Positions 51,032-59,624 of a DNA stretch of 64,000 nt are shown in pieces. The stretch lies in the NCBI GenBank assembly GCA_963617485.1, contig CAVEPA010000006.1, positions 78,574-142,573 of the forward strand, given 5' to 3'. Position 1 is the stretch's first letter; each line of letters starts with the position of its first letter. The DNA comes from UBA1757 sp963617485. Its GTDB lineage: Bacteria; Bacteroidota; Bacteroidia; Bacteroidales; UBA1402. The position numbers and the translations under genes are program-made. Under the pieces are notes generated by a model that had not been told where the DNA came from, did not search any database, and worked only from the letters and a program-made list of their open reading frames with translations.

Positions 51032-51583
51032 ATGAAGAAACTCAGTGTGCTGGAAATGAACCGTTTATCGGAAGAACAATACAAGTCTTCCGCCAAAACG
51101 CCCCTAGTGGTGGTGCTCGATAACGTACGCAGCCAGCACAATGTGGGCGCTGTTTTCCGCACCGCCGATGCCTTCCGCATAGAGAAAGTGGTGCTTTGCG
51201 GTATTTGCTGCTGCCCGCCTCATCCCGAAATCCACAAGACCGCCCTCGGTGCCGAGAACACGGTGGCTTGGGAGTACGAGGCCGATACCCTGACAGCGGT
51301 GCGCAAGCTCAAGGAGCAGTCGTACACCGTGTATGCCGTGGAACAAGCGCACGACAGCATTTCGCTCGAAAACCTCTCGTTGAAAGCCGGCGAAAAATAC
51401 GCCATCGTTTTGGGGCACGAGCTGAAAGGCGTGCAGCAGGAGGTGGTGGACCTTTGTCACCATTGCGTGGAGATTCCCCAGTACGGCACCAAGCATTCGC
51501 TCAACGTGTCGGTGGCCTCGGGCATCGTGCAATGGGCCTTCTTCGAACAGCTACAGCAGCTTGGAAGTATTTCAGTCAAATAA
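51032..51583 (+). CDS. TrmH/SpoU-family RNA 2'-O-methyltransferase
   Basis: 183 residues with the SPOUT knot. Motif 1 is VVLDNVRSQHNVGAVFRTADAF, motif 2 YAIVLGHELKGVQQEV, and motif 3 IPQYGTKHSLNVSVASGIVQW. It is a short form without an N-terminal RNA-binding domain. The exact target (tRNA or rRNA) cannot be told. It is first in a tight operon: the class II aldolase starts 8 nt later. Confidence 0.9.
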   Translation: MKKLSVLEMNRLSEEQYKSSAKTPLVVVLDNVRSQHNVGAVFRTADAFRIEKVVLCGICCCPPHPEIHKTALGAENTVAWEYEADTLTAVRKLKEQSYTVYAVEQAHDSISLENLSLKAGEKYAIVLGHELKGVQQEVVDLCHHCVEIPQYGTKHSLNVSVASGIVQWAFFEQLQQLGSISVK

Positions 51584-51591
51584 GATAGACT

Positions 51592-52890
51592 ATGAAACAA
51601 TTAGACACTAAGATGATGCATCCGGCCGATCAAATCAACGTGATTATCAGCCGTATCTATCACAATGGCATGACCACGACCTCTGGTGGCAACATCTCCA
51701 TCAAGGACGAAAACGGCGACATCTGGGTGACGCCCTCGGCCATCGACAAAGGAACTTTGACACCCAAAGACATTATTTGTGTGAAAAAGGACGGTACCAT
51801 TATCGGCCCGCACAAGCCTTCATCGGAATTTCCGTTCCACAAGGCCATCTACGACACACGTCCCGACATCTCGGCCGTTATCCACGCCCATCCTCCAGGA
51901 CTGGTAGCTTTCAGCATTGCCCGTCAGATTCCCAATACCAATATCATTCCTCAGGCCAAGAACATCTGCGGCGAAATCGGTTACGCCAAGTATGCTTGCC
52001 CGGGTAGCCAGGCTTTGGGCGATATTATTGCCGAGCAGTTCAAGAACGAGAAATACAAGGCTGTCATTCTGGAAAACCACGGCGTAGTGCTGGGCGGCAG
52101 TGACATGATGGACGCTTACGAACGTTTCGAAACCTTGGAATTCTGCTGCCGTACGCTGGTGAACGCCGGTCATATCGGCAAGATCAACACGCTCAGCAAC
52201 GAACAGATCAGCGATTTCAACTCGAGCATACCCCACAACATCCCTCATTATATGGATGTCAGCTATCCTTCCGACGAACGCGCCATCCGTGCCGAAATGG
52301 CCAATGTCATCCACCGTTCCTGCAACCAGGGCCTGATGATATCCACTTACGGTACCGTGTCTTGCCGCTGGAAGAACAACGACTTTCTGATTACTTCGCC
52401 CTCGGTGCCCCGTTGGGATATCCAGCCCGAAGACATTGTGCAAGTGCGTGACGGCATGGCCGAAGCAGGCAAGACGCCTTCGCGCTCGGTGGCTTTGCAT
52501 TACCGCATCTATCAGCAGAATCCGCATATCAACTCCATTATTTCTACCCAGTCGCCTAACTTGATGGCTTTCGCCGTGACGGGCCAGAAGTTCGATGTGC
52601 GCACCATTCCCGAGAGCTGGATATTCTTGCAGGATATGCCTACCATCCCCTTTGCCGATATTTATAAGGAAGTGGACAAGACGGCCAAAATCTTCAACAA
52701 GAACCGCGCCATTTTGGTGGAAAACAACTGTGCCATCGTTACCGGCGACCGTCTGATGCAGACCTTCGACTATCTGGAAGTGGCCGAGTTCAGTGCCAAC
52801 TCTCTGGTGATGGCTTCGGCTATCGGCCCGCTTTGCCCCATCGGCGACCACGAAATTGAAGAACTGCGTGTGGCTTTCCATGTGAAGTAG
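51592..52890 (+). CDS. Tandem class II aldolase/adducin protein with a degenerate second domain
   Basis: 432 residues made of two class II aldolase domains in tandem. The first (about 5-215) keeps the zinc and catalytic residues: E79 in SSEFPFH, H98 and H100 in VIHAHPPG, and the third His in LENHGVVLGG. The second (about 220-430) keeps the fold pattern but reads SRSVALH at the Glu, ISTQSPN at the two His, and ENNCAIVTG, so it should not bind zinc. The active half resembles fuculose-phosphate aldolase-like enzymes. The true substrate is unknown. It is followed after 18 nt by the lipoate ligase gene. Confidence 0.88.
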   Translation: MKQLDTKMMHPADQINVIISRIYHNGMTTTSGGNISIKDENGDIWVTPSAIDKGTLTPKDIICVKKDGTIIGPHKPSSEFPFHKAIYDTRPDISAVIHAHPPGLVAFSIARQIPNTNIIPQAKNICGEIGYAKYACPGSQALGDIIAEQFKNEKYKAVILENHGVVLGGSDMMDAYERFETLEFCCRTLVNAGHIGKINTLSNEQISDFNSSIPHNIPHYMDVSYPSDERAIRAEMANVIHRSCNQGLMISTYGTVSCRWKNNDFLITSPSVPRWDIQPEDIVQVRDGMAEAGKTPSRSVALHYRIYQQNPHINSIISTQSPNLMAFAVTGQKFDVRTIPESWIFLQDMPTIPFADIYKEVDKTAKIFNKNRAILVENNCAIVTGDRLMQTFDYLEVAEFSANSLVMASAIGPLCPIGDHEIEELRVAFHVK

Positions 52891-52908
52891 TCCTCATCCC
52901 CCAACGGA

Positions 52909-53655
52909 ATGAAGCTCTACCGTAGCGCTTATAAAGATCCTGCCTGGAACCTGGCGGCCGAAGAGTGGCTGTTCCAATCCGGGCAGGATGCTTTGTTTCT
53001 GTATGTGAACCCTCCGGCCGTGGTGCTGGGATGTTACCAGCGGGCTGCCTGCGAAGTGGACCGTGACTATTGCCGCCAACATGACATTGCGGTGCTGAGG
53101 CGCATTTCGGGCGGAGGAGCCGTGTACCACGACCAAGGCAACCTTAATTTCTGTTTTGTCGGTCCGCGTCAGGCTTCACCGCTGTCGGCCGATTTCCTGC
53201 TGCCCATAGTTGAGATACTGCAAGGCTTTGGCATTCAGGCGAGTATAGGGCAACGCAAAGACCTTTGGCTAGCAGGAGGCAAGATTTCGGGCACGGCCGC
53301 GCATTTTTCGAAAGACCGCAGCCTGCAACATGGCACCTTGCTCTTCGACAGCAATCTGGAAGGTCTGCATGCGGCTTTGGGGCTGGAATGTCTGCCCGAC
53401 GGCCGTGTGCGTCCAAACTTGATGCAAGACTCTCCGAAACTGCGCGCTGTGGCCTCGCAACCCTCGCCGGTGCGCAATTTGCGTCCTTTTTTGGCAAAAG
53501 ATATGGATTCCCAGGCTTTTTTTGATAGCTTTGCACAAGCTTGTTCGCAATACTTCAACATCGGCCCCGAAACATTCGGTCCGGAGGAGATATTGTTGAT
53601 AGAAGCACTGGCGATGCAGAAGTATCGTCAGGACACTTGGAACTTAAAACGATAA
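52909..53655 (+). CDS. Lipoate-protein ligase A family protein
   Basis: 248 residues of the biotin/lipoate ligase fold. The signature RRISGGGAVYHDQGNLNFCF near residue 63 and the lysine motif DLWLAGGKISGTAAHF near 120, followed by HGTLLFDSNLE, are complete. It attaches lipoate (directly or from octanoyl groups) to E2 and H proteins. The C-terminal domain (from about 190) is short. It lies in the middle of the operon, 4 nt before the C69 peptidase gene. Confidence 0.92.
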   Translation: MKLYRSAYKDPAWNLAAEEWLFQSGQDALFLYVNPPAVVLGCYQRAACEVDRDYCRQHDIAVLRRISGGGAVYHDQGNLNFCFVGPRQASPLSADFLLPIVEILQGFGIQASIGQRKDLWLAGGKISGTAAHFSKDRSLQHGTLLFDSNLEGLHAALGLECLPDGRVRPNLMQDSPKLRAVASQPSPVRNLRPFLAKDMDSQAFFDSFAQACSQYFNIGPETFGPEEILLIEALAMQKYRQDTWNLKR

Positions 53656-53659
53656 CGAT

Positions 53660-55324
53660 ATGAAGAAGTTCTTGATGGGCTTGCTGACGCTGGCCGCCTT
53701 GATGCAAGGGCAGAACGCAGAAGCCTGCACCAACCTTATCGCCACCCGTGGCGCCACCGCAGACGGCTCGGTGATGGTGACTTATGCCGCCGATTCCCAC
53801 CAGCTTTACGGTGAACTGTATTTCCGTCCGGCAGCCAAGTATCCCAAGGGCACCATGCTGAAAATCTACGACTGGGATTCAGGCAAGTATATGGGCGAAA
53901 TTCCACAAGTTTCTGCCACTTATTCGGTGATGGGCAATATGAACGAATATCAGCTGGTAATTGCCGAAACCACTTTCGGCGGACGGCCCGAGTTCGAGGA
54001 CACCACCGCCATCATCGACTACGGTTCGCTTATCTATATCACCTTGCAGCGTGCCAAGACCGCCCGCGAAGCCATTGCCGTGATGGACCGTCTGATGCAG
54101 ACCTACGGCTATGCCTCTTCGGGCGAATCCTTTACCATAGCCGACAAGAACGAGGCTTGGATAATGGAAGTGATGGCCAAGGTTCCCAAAATGGAAAATG
54201 GTGTGAATGTGAACAAGGGTGCCGTTTGGGTGGCCAAGCGCATTCCCGACGGCTATATCTCGGCCCATGCCAACCAAGCCCGCATCACCACCATCGATTT
54301 CAATGACAAGGACAACTGCCTGTATTCGCCCGATGTGATAGAACATGCACGTCAGCAGGGTGTCTTTTCTGGCAGCGACAGCGAGTTCAGCTTCTGCGAT
54401 GTTTATGCTCCGCTCGATTTCAGCGGTGCTCGTTCGTGCGAAGCCCGCGTGTGGTCTTATTTTAGCCGCTTCGCTGATGGCATGGATGTTTACACCGACT
54501 ATGCCATGGGTTACGACCTGGCCAACCATATGCCGCTTTATGTGAAGCCAAACCGCAAACTTACGCTCAAGGATATGGCCGACATGATGCGCGACCATTA
54601 TGAAGGCACGCCCATGGATATGACCCGAGACATCGGTGCGGGCGGCAGCCATTGCCCTTATCGCTGGCGTCCTATGAGCTTTGAGTATCAGGGAGAAACC
54701 TATGTCAACGAGCGCGCCATCGCTACTCAGCAGACGGGCTGGTGGTTCGTGTCTCAGAGTCGCAACTGGTTGCCCGACGAAGTGGGTGGCCGCTACTGGT
54801 TCGGTGTGGACGATGCCGGCACTTCGCCCCTGATGCCTTTCTACAGCGCTGCCACGCGCGTGCCTCACTGTGTGGCCGAAGGTGTCGGCTCGTTGCTGGA
54901 ATACAGTCGCGAATCGATGTTCTGGGCTGTGAACCGCATTGCCCAATTCGCCTATCTGCGCTACGATGTTATCGGGGCCGAAGTGCGAAGCATCATCGAC
55001 AGTTACGAACTTGGCCAGCTGCAAGCACTCGATTCTATCGAAACCCTGGCCTTGAACCTAAAGCCCAAGACCAAACGCATCGACTTTCTCAGCACCTACG
55101 GCGTGGACAATGCCATGGGTCTTTTCACCCGTTGGCAAGCGCTGGACGAGTATCTGATGGTGAAATATATCGATGGCAACATCAAGCGCCAGCATGCCGA
55201 CGGCAGCTTCGTTACCAATGGCTACAGCGAGCGCATTCCCGCCAGTCCTATTTGGGAGCCCTACAGCCAGAAATGGATAGAACAGGTGGTACGCGACAAC
55301 GGCCAGACGCTTAAAGAACGCTAG
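53660..55324 (+). CDS. Family C69 dipeptidase, secreted
   Basis: 554 residues. A signal peptide covers 1-22. Cleavage would expose C23 (EAC-TNLIATRGAT), the N-terminal nucleophile of Ntn-hydrolase family C69. Conserved segments are ADGSVMVTYAADSH, TFGGRPEFEDT, YGYASSGESFTIADKNEAWIMEVM, YISAHANQARITTIDF and GGSHCPYRWRP. It is predicted to cleave dipeptides outside the cytoplasmic membrane. It lies between lplA-like and manA-like genes with gaps of 4 and 11 nt. Confidence 0.93.
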   Translation: MKKFLMGLLTLAALMQGQNAEACTNLIATRGATADGSVMVTYAADSHQLYGELYFRPAAKYPKGTMLKIYDWDSGKYMGEIPQVSATYSVMGNMNEYQLVIAETTFGGRPEFEDTTAIIDYGSLIYITLQRAKTAREAIAVMDRLMQTYGYASSGESFTIADKNEAWIMEVMAKVPKMENGVNVNKGAVWVAKRIPDGYISAHANQARITTIDFNDKDNCLYSPDVIEHARQQGVFSGSDSEFSFCDVYAPLDFSGARSCEARVWSYFSRFADGMDVYTDYAMGYDLANHMPLYVKPNRKLTLKDMADMMRDHYEGTPMDMTRDIGAGGSHCPYRWRPMSFEYQGETYVNERAIATQQTGWWFVSQSRNWLPDEVGGRYWFGVDDAGTSPLMPFYSAATRVPHCVAEGVGSLLEYSRESMFWAVNRIAQFAYLRYDVIGAEVRSIIDSYELGQLQALDSIETLALNLKPKTKRIDFLSTYGVDNAMGLFTRWQALDEYLMVKYIDGNIKRQHADGSFVTNGYSERIPASPIWEPYSQKWIEQVVRDNGQTLKER

Positions 55325-55335
55325 ATAACGCCACG

Positions 55336-56334
55336 ATGCTGTATCCCTTCCTTTTCGAACCCATCTACAAGAGCACCATTTGGGGTGGAAACAGGTTGAG
55401 CCGCTACAAACAGCTGGCGCAACCCATGTTCGGTGTGGGCGAGAGTTGGGAAGTGTCGCAGGTGGAAGGCAATGTCTCCGTACTGGCCAACGGCCCGCTC
55501 AAAGGCCAAAGCCTGACACAGCTTATCGAGGCTTATCCGCTCGAAGTTTTGGGCCGGCGCGTGTTGGAACGTTTCGACGGGCAATTCCCCCTGTTGTTTA
55601 AATTTATCGATGCCAAGCGCGACCTGTCCGTACAGGTGCATCCCTGTGACGAGATGGCGCGCAAGTATCATGGGCCCAAGGCTTATGGCAAGGCCGAAAT
55701 GTGGTATGTCATCGAGGCGGAACCCTATGCGGCACTCGTGGCCGGCTTTACGCGTAACCTCAGTACTGTGGAATATCTTTTCCGTATGGTGCGCGACAAG
55801 ATAGAAGAGGTGCTGCGCCGTTTCAAGGTGCAGCCGGGCGATGTCTTCTTCATTCCACCGGGGCTGGTGCACAGCATAGGTGGCGGTATCCTGCTGCTCG
55901 AAATCCAGCAGAGCTCCGACCTGACTTACCGCATGTACGACTACAACCGCACCGACAGCAGCGGCAAGCGTCGAGAGCTGCACACCCGCCTGGCCGCCGA
56001 AGCCCTCGACTACCGCTATCACAGCCATGCTCGCGTGGCCTACGAAGACCGTCCGAACGGCGAAGCCACCATTGCCGACTGCCAGTATTTCAAGAGTCAG
56101 TTCCTTCATCTTTCGGCCGGTAGCCGTGTTTGTCGCGACAAATCGGCCGCGGAATCGTTTGTGGTATATAATATTGTGCAAGGAAATCTGCATATACAGA
56201 CCCAGACGACCGAAAACAACGAGAAAAGCATCGCTTTGCACCAGGGTCAAAGCATCTTGGTTCCTGCTTGCTTAACATCTGATATTCAAATAGTTGCTGA
56301 TACCGAAGCCCGCTTGGTGGAAACCTGTCTTTGA
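55336..56334 (+). CDS. manA: Mannose-6-phosphate isomerase (class I)
   Basis: 332-residue cupin enzyme interconverting mannose-6-phosphate and fructose-6-phosphate. N-terminal FLFEPIYKSTIWGGNRLSRYK, zinc-site motifs VQVHPCDEMAR, KAEMWYVIEAEP and IPPGLVHSIGGGIL are all present. It supplies GDP-mannose for glycans. It is last in the operon of 51032-56334. I see no clear intrinsic terminator before the permease promoter. Confidence 0.94.
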   Translation: MLYPFLFEPIYKSTIWGGNRLSRYKQLAQPMFGVGESWEVSQVEGNVSVLANGPLKGQSLTQLIEAYPLEVLGRRVLERFDGQFPLLFKFIDAKRDLSVQVHPCDEMARKYHGPKAYGKAEMWYVIEAEPYAALVAGFTRNLSTVEYLFRMVRDKIEEVLRRFKVQPGDVFFIPPGLVHSIGGGILLLEIQQSSDLTYRMYDYNRTDSSGKRRELHTRLAAEALDYRYHSHARVAYEDRPNGEATIADCQYFKSQFLHLSAGSRVCRDKSAAESFVVYNIVQGNLHIQTQTTENNEKSIALHQGQSILVPACLTSDIQIVADTEARLVETCL

Positions 56335-56375
56335 TACTTTTCTTCAATTTGTCTTGAATAGTTGCGAATATTCAC

Positions 56376-56383
56376 TACCTTTG
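56376..56383 (+). promoter_or_regulatory. -7 promoter box of the permease/glycine-lipid operon
   Basis: TACCTTTG, exact consensus, 20 nt before the ATG at 56404. Confidence 0.65.
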
Positions 56384-56403
56384 ACAACTTTTATAGAGGA
56401 ATT

Positions 56404-57771
56404 ATGGAAGAGAGAAAACTAAGAAGGCAAATGCGTCCGTTGGATGTATGGGCCTTGGCAGTGGGTGCAATTATCGGTTGGGGATGCTTTGTCCTTCCCG
56501 GTAACACTTTCCTGCCGAAAGCCGGCCCGCTGGGTATGGTTATAGGTATGCTCATAGGCGCTGCGCTTATTTTGGTAGTGGCTTTCTGTTATGGATACAT
56601 GCTGCACCGTTACCCCGTGAGCGGAGGCGAATTCATTTACACCAAAACATTTTTCGGCAAAGGCAACGCCTTTATCTGCGGCTGGTCTATGGCACTGGCA
56701 TATTGGAGCTTGATACCTCTGAACGCTACGGCCTTGGGTCTTATTTCGCGTTATCTTTTCCCCATATTGCAATTTGGCGAACTCTATCAGGTGGCCGGCT
56801 GGTCGGTTTACACCGGTGAACTGCTCACAGCCTTCTTCTTCCTTGTCCTAGTGGCACTCGTCAACCTTTGGGGCATCAAGAAAGCATCCTGGATGCAGAC
56901 CTTTGTGGCCCTTACCTTGGTTGGAACGGTGGTCCTGCTGGCTGCATTGGCCCTTTGCAAGGGCGTGGTGAACTTCGAGAACCTGCGTCCTGCCTTCCCC
57001 GATGGTGCTAACAAGTGGAAAGCAATCTTCTCTATCGTTGCCATGGCACCCTGGGCCTATATCGGTTTCGACTGCGTGCCGCAAGCTGCCGAAGAATACA
57101 GCTTCAAGCCCAAGAAGGCCACTTTTATCCTGATATTCTCCGTTATCGTAGCAGCTTTGCTCTACATCACCATGAATACCATTACCGCCGTGATGATGCC
57201 TTGGGAAGAGCTGCTGGCTGCCAAGCACAACTGGCCCACCGGCTATGTAGTTGCTACTTATTTGGGCAAGTTCGGTCTGGTGGTATTGGGCATCGCCATG
57301 TTCTGCGCCGTATTTTCCGGTATGAACGGTTTTTATATGGCCACCTCGCGTTTGCTCTACGCTATGGCCCAGGAAAACGCATTGCCATCGGCCTTTAGCC
57401 ATCTGAACAAGAGGGGCGTACCCGATGTCGCCTTGGTCTTCATCCTTATCCTCAGTCTTATCGCTCCTTGGTTCGGCCGTGAAGTGCTGGGCTGGATTGT
57501 AGATATGACCTCGGTAGGTGCCGCTATCGTTTTTGCCTATACCACCGCCGCTTCGGCCGTGCTGGCTTACAGAAACCATCATCATGGACGCATGGTGCTG
57601 GGCATTCTCGGTTGCCTTATCTCGATTTTCTTCTTGTCGCTGCTGGTTATCCCCGGCATGCCCGGCTTCCTGGCCAAGCCCAGCTGGTATAGCTTGGGTG
57701 CCTGGACGCTTCTGGGTATCATATTCTTCTTGTCGATTAGAAAGAAATATTATGGAACGAAAGTTGATTGA
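56404..57771 (+). CDS. APC-superfamily amino acid permease
   Basis: 455 residues with about 12 hydrophobic segments. The first helix carries the APC signature AVGAIIGWGCFVLPGNT, and the TM6 region has WAYIGFDCVPQAAEE. No substrate assignment is safe; the AGT/glutamate-type subfamily is possible. The ATG at 56404 is chosen over a TTG at 56362 because of the promoter box. Its 3' end overlaps the next gene by 20 bp, so a shared operon with lipid acyltransferases is certain in layout and may hint at amino-acid supply for glycine lipids. Confidence 0.88.
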   Translation: MEERKLRRQMRPLDVWALAVGAIIGWGCFVLPGNTFLPKAGPLGMVIGMLIGAALILVVAFCYGYMLHRYPVSGGEFIYTKTFFGKGNAFICGWSMALAYWSLIPLNATALGLISRYLFPILQFGELYQVAGWSVYTGELLTAFFFLVLVALVNLWGIKKASWMQTFVALTLVGTVVLLAALALCKGVVNFENLRPAFPDGANKWKAIFSIVAMAPWAYIGFDCVPQAAEEYSFKPKKATFILIFSVIVAALLYITMNTITAVMMPWEELLAAKHNWPTGYVVATYLGKFGLVVLGIAMFCAVFSGMNGFYMATSRLLYAMAQENALPSAFSHLNKRGVPDVALVFILILSLIAPWFGREVLGWIVDMTSVGAAIVFAYTTAASAVLAYRNHHHGRMVLGILGCLISIFFLSLLVIPGMPGFLAKPSWYSLGAWTLLGIIFFLSIRKKYYGTKVD

Positions 57772-58582
57772 TTTGAACGATGTGCTGGGTCCCAAGCTTA
57801 GCCACAAGGTGCCGTCCTTGGGTAAAAAGATGCTTGGTAAAGTTCTGCACATCAAAGAAATAAACAGCCTTATCGCCACTACCGACCAACCCAGTGGCTT
57901 GGGCTTCTTTAACAGAGCCTTGGAGTTTCTGGATATCAGCTATACGCTGCAGGGTGCCGAAAATATCGACCCTTCGCGCAAGCTGCTGTTCGTGGGCAAT
58001 CATCCTATGGGCGGTCCGGAAGGCTTGATTATGGGTTCGGTGCTGCAACGCTTTTTTGGCAAAAAATTCCGCGTGCCGGTAAACAGTCTCTTGGGTAACT
58101 TCCATCCTATCAAGGAGTTCTTTATCCCCGTGAGCGTTTTTGGCCATCAGAGCAAAGAGGCTGCCACCAAACTCAACGAGGCCTTTGCTTCCGATAATCA
58201 GGTGATGATGTATCCCGCTGGTGCCTGTGCCAAACTGGTTGACGGACACGTGCGCGAGATGCCTTGGAAAAAGACTTTTGTCACCCAGGCCCGCCGTTAT
58301 CACCGCGATGTGGTGCCCATGCACATGAGCAGCCACAATTCCAAACGTTACTTTTTCCTTTCGCGTTTGAGCAAATGGCTGCATCTGAAGTTCAATCTGG
58401 GCATGATACTCCTGGTAGACGAACTATTCAAGAAACGTCATTCGCATCTGACCATCTCTTTTGGCAAACCTATTCCTTGGGATACTTTCGACCAGTCGAA
58501 AAGCGACCAGGAATGGGTGGAACTGGTACGTACCCAAACCGTGCAGCTGCAACGGGCCAGCAATTGTGAACCTAATATGTAA
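57752..58582 (+). CDS. glsA: PlsC-like O-acyltransferase, probable glycine-lipid GlsA
   Basis: 276 residues. The acyltransferase motif is FVGNHPMGGPEGLIMG (His, then Glu in the place of Asp). VNSLLGNFHPIKEFFIPV and MMYPAGACAKLVDG are the other blocks. It is paired with a GNAT-like N-acyltransferase 7 nt downstream. In Bacteroides such a pair (glsA and glsB) makes N-acyl-3-acyloxyacyl glycine lipids, with this protein doing the second, O-acylation step. The assignment rests on the pair. The ATG at 57752 overlaps the permease gene. Confidence 0.8.
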   Translation: MERKLIDLNDVLGPKLSHKVPSLGKKMLGKVLHIKEINSLIATTDQPSGLGFFNRALEFLDISYTLQGAENIDPSRKLLFVGNHPMGGPEGLIMGSVLQRFFGKKFRVPVNSLLGNFHPIKEFFIPVSVFGHQSKEAATKLNEAFASDNQVMMYPAGACAKLVDGHVREMPWKKTFVTQARRYHRDVVPMHMSSHNSKRYFFLSRLSKWLHLKFNLGMILLVDELFKKRHSHLTISFGKPIPWDTFDQSKSDQEWVELVRTQTVQLQRASNCEPNM

Positions 58583-58589
58583 ATCAATA

Positions 58590-59540
58590 ATGGAAAAAAT
58601 CATCGATCCTATTCCAGTGGAACTGCTCAAGCAGGAGCTGAACGAAAATACCTTCCTTAGCAAGACCAATAAGGAAAACAACGAACTGTATGTTGTGAAC
58701 TACGAAAACGCACCCAACGTGCTGCGCGAAGTGGGCCGTCTGCGTGAAATCTCTTTCCGCTCGGTAGACTGCGGCTCCGGTACGGCTTGCGACATCGACC
58801 ATTTCGATATCGAAGACAAGGCTTGTTTCCAGCTGGTTCTGTGGAATCCCGACCACGAAGAAATAATCGGCGGCTATCGTTTCACACGCCTTAAGAACGC
58901 CTCGTATCGTCCCGATGGCCAGCCCTATATCAACTCGGCCAAACTCTTCCGTTTTACACAGGAATTCTGCGACAAATACTTCCCCCACGCCTTGGAAATG
59001 GCACGCGCCTGGGTGCAGCCCAAGTACCAAAGCCGCGAAATGGGAACCAAGAGCCTTTATGCCCTCGACAATATGTGGGACGGCATCGGTGCGCTGATTG
59101 CCAACGACCCCTCTATCAAATACCTGATGGGCAAGGTGAGCATGTTCGATACCAGCCCAGTGCCTTGTCTGGAAGCCATGATTTACTTCCTCGAGAAGTT
59201 CTGCGGCGACAAGGAAAACCTTATTAAGGGTATCAACGCCTACAAGGTGAGCGACGAACGCAAGGCCGAACTCGACCGTCTGTTCAATGCCGAAACCTTG
59301 AACGACAATTACACCATTTTGAACTCGTATGTGACCTCTATGGGCGACAAGGTGCCCCCGCTTATCCATTCTTATCTGAACCTCTCGCCCACGATGAAGA
59401 CCTTTGGTACGGTAGAAGACCCTAACTTCGGCGATTGCTTCGATACCGAAATGATTATTACGGTGGCCGACATCTATCCCGACAAATATCAGCGTTACAT
59501 CCAGTCGGCTATCGATGCCTTGGCAGCCAAGAAGGCCTAA
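58590..59540 (+). CDS. glsB: OlsB-like GNAT N-acyltransferase, probable glycine-lipid GlsB
   Basis: 316 residues. The N-terminal GNAT-like domain has EVGRLREISFRSVDCGSGTACDIDHFD, QLVLWNPDHEEIIGGYRF and ELARAW-type LEMARAWVQPKYQ. These match acyl-ACP-dependent N-acyltransferases such as OlsB and the Bacteroides glycine N-acyltransferase. The first step of glycine-lipid synthesis is expected. The frame is open upstream, but the ATG at 58590 (MEKIIDPIPV) lies 7 nt past glsA. A strong terminator follows at 59584-59618. Confidence 0.82.
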   Translation: MEKIIDPIPVELLKQELNENTFLSKTNKENNELYVVNYENAPNVLREVGRLREISFRSVDCGSGTACDIDHFDIEDKACFQLVLWNPDHEEIIGGYRFTRLKNASYRPDGQPYINSAKLFRFTQEFCDKYFPHALEMARAWVQPKYQSREMGTKSLYALDNMWDGIGALIANDPSIKYLMGKVSMFDTSPVPCLEAMIYFLEKFCGDKENLIKGINAYKVSDERKAELDRLFNAETLNDNYTILNSYVTSMGDKVPPLIHSYLNLSPTMKTFGTVEDPNFGDCFDTEMIITVADIYPDKYQRYIQSAIDALAAKKA

Positions 59541-59583
59541 CGATTGACAGCCCGAGCGGAAAGGCCGGGCTTTATGGCGATTT

Positions 59584-59624
59584 TAAGGGTTGCGCATCGT
59601 TCCGATGCGCAACCCTTAGTTTTT
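59584..59624 (+). terminator. Intrinsic terminator of the permease/gls operon
   Basis: Perfect 16-bp stem (59584-59599 and 59603-59618) with a 3-nt loop, followed by GTTTTT. Its 3' arm includes the stop codon of the convergent PFL gene (59616-59618). On the minus strand the flank is A-rich, not T-rich, so it works for the plus strand only. Confidence 0.9.

Noticed and set aside
59584..59618. Bidirectional terminator for glsB and the PFL gene
   Set aside because: On the minus strand the hairpin is followed by A-rich, not T-rich, sequence, so only the plus-strand function is supported.
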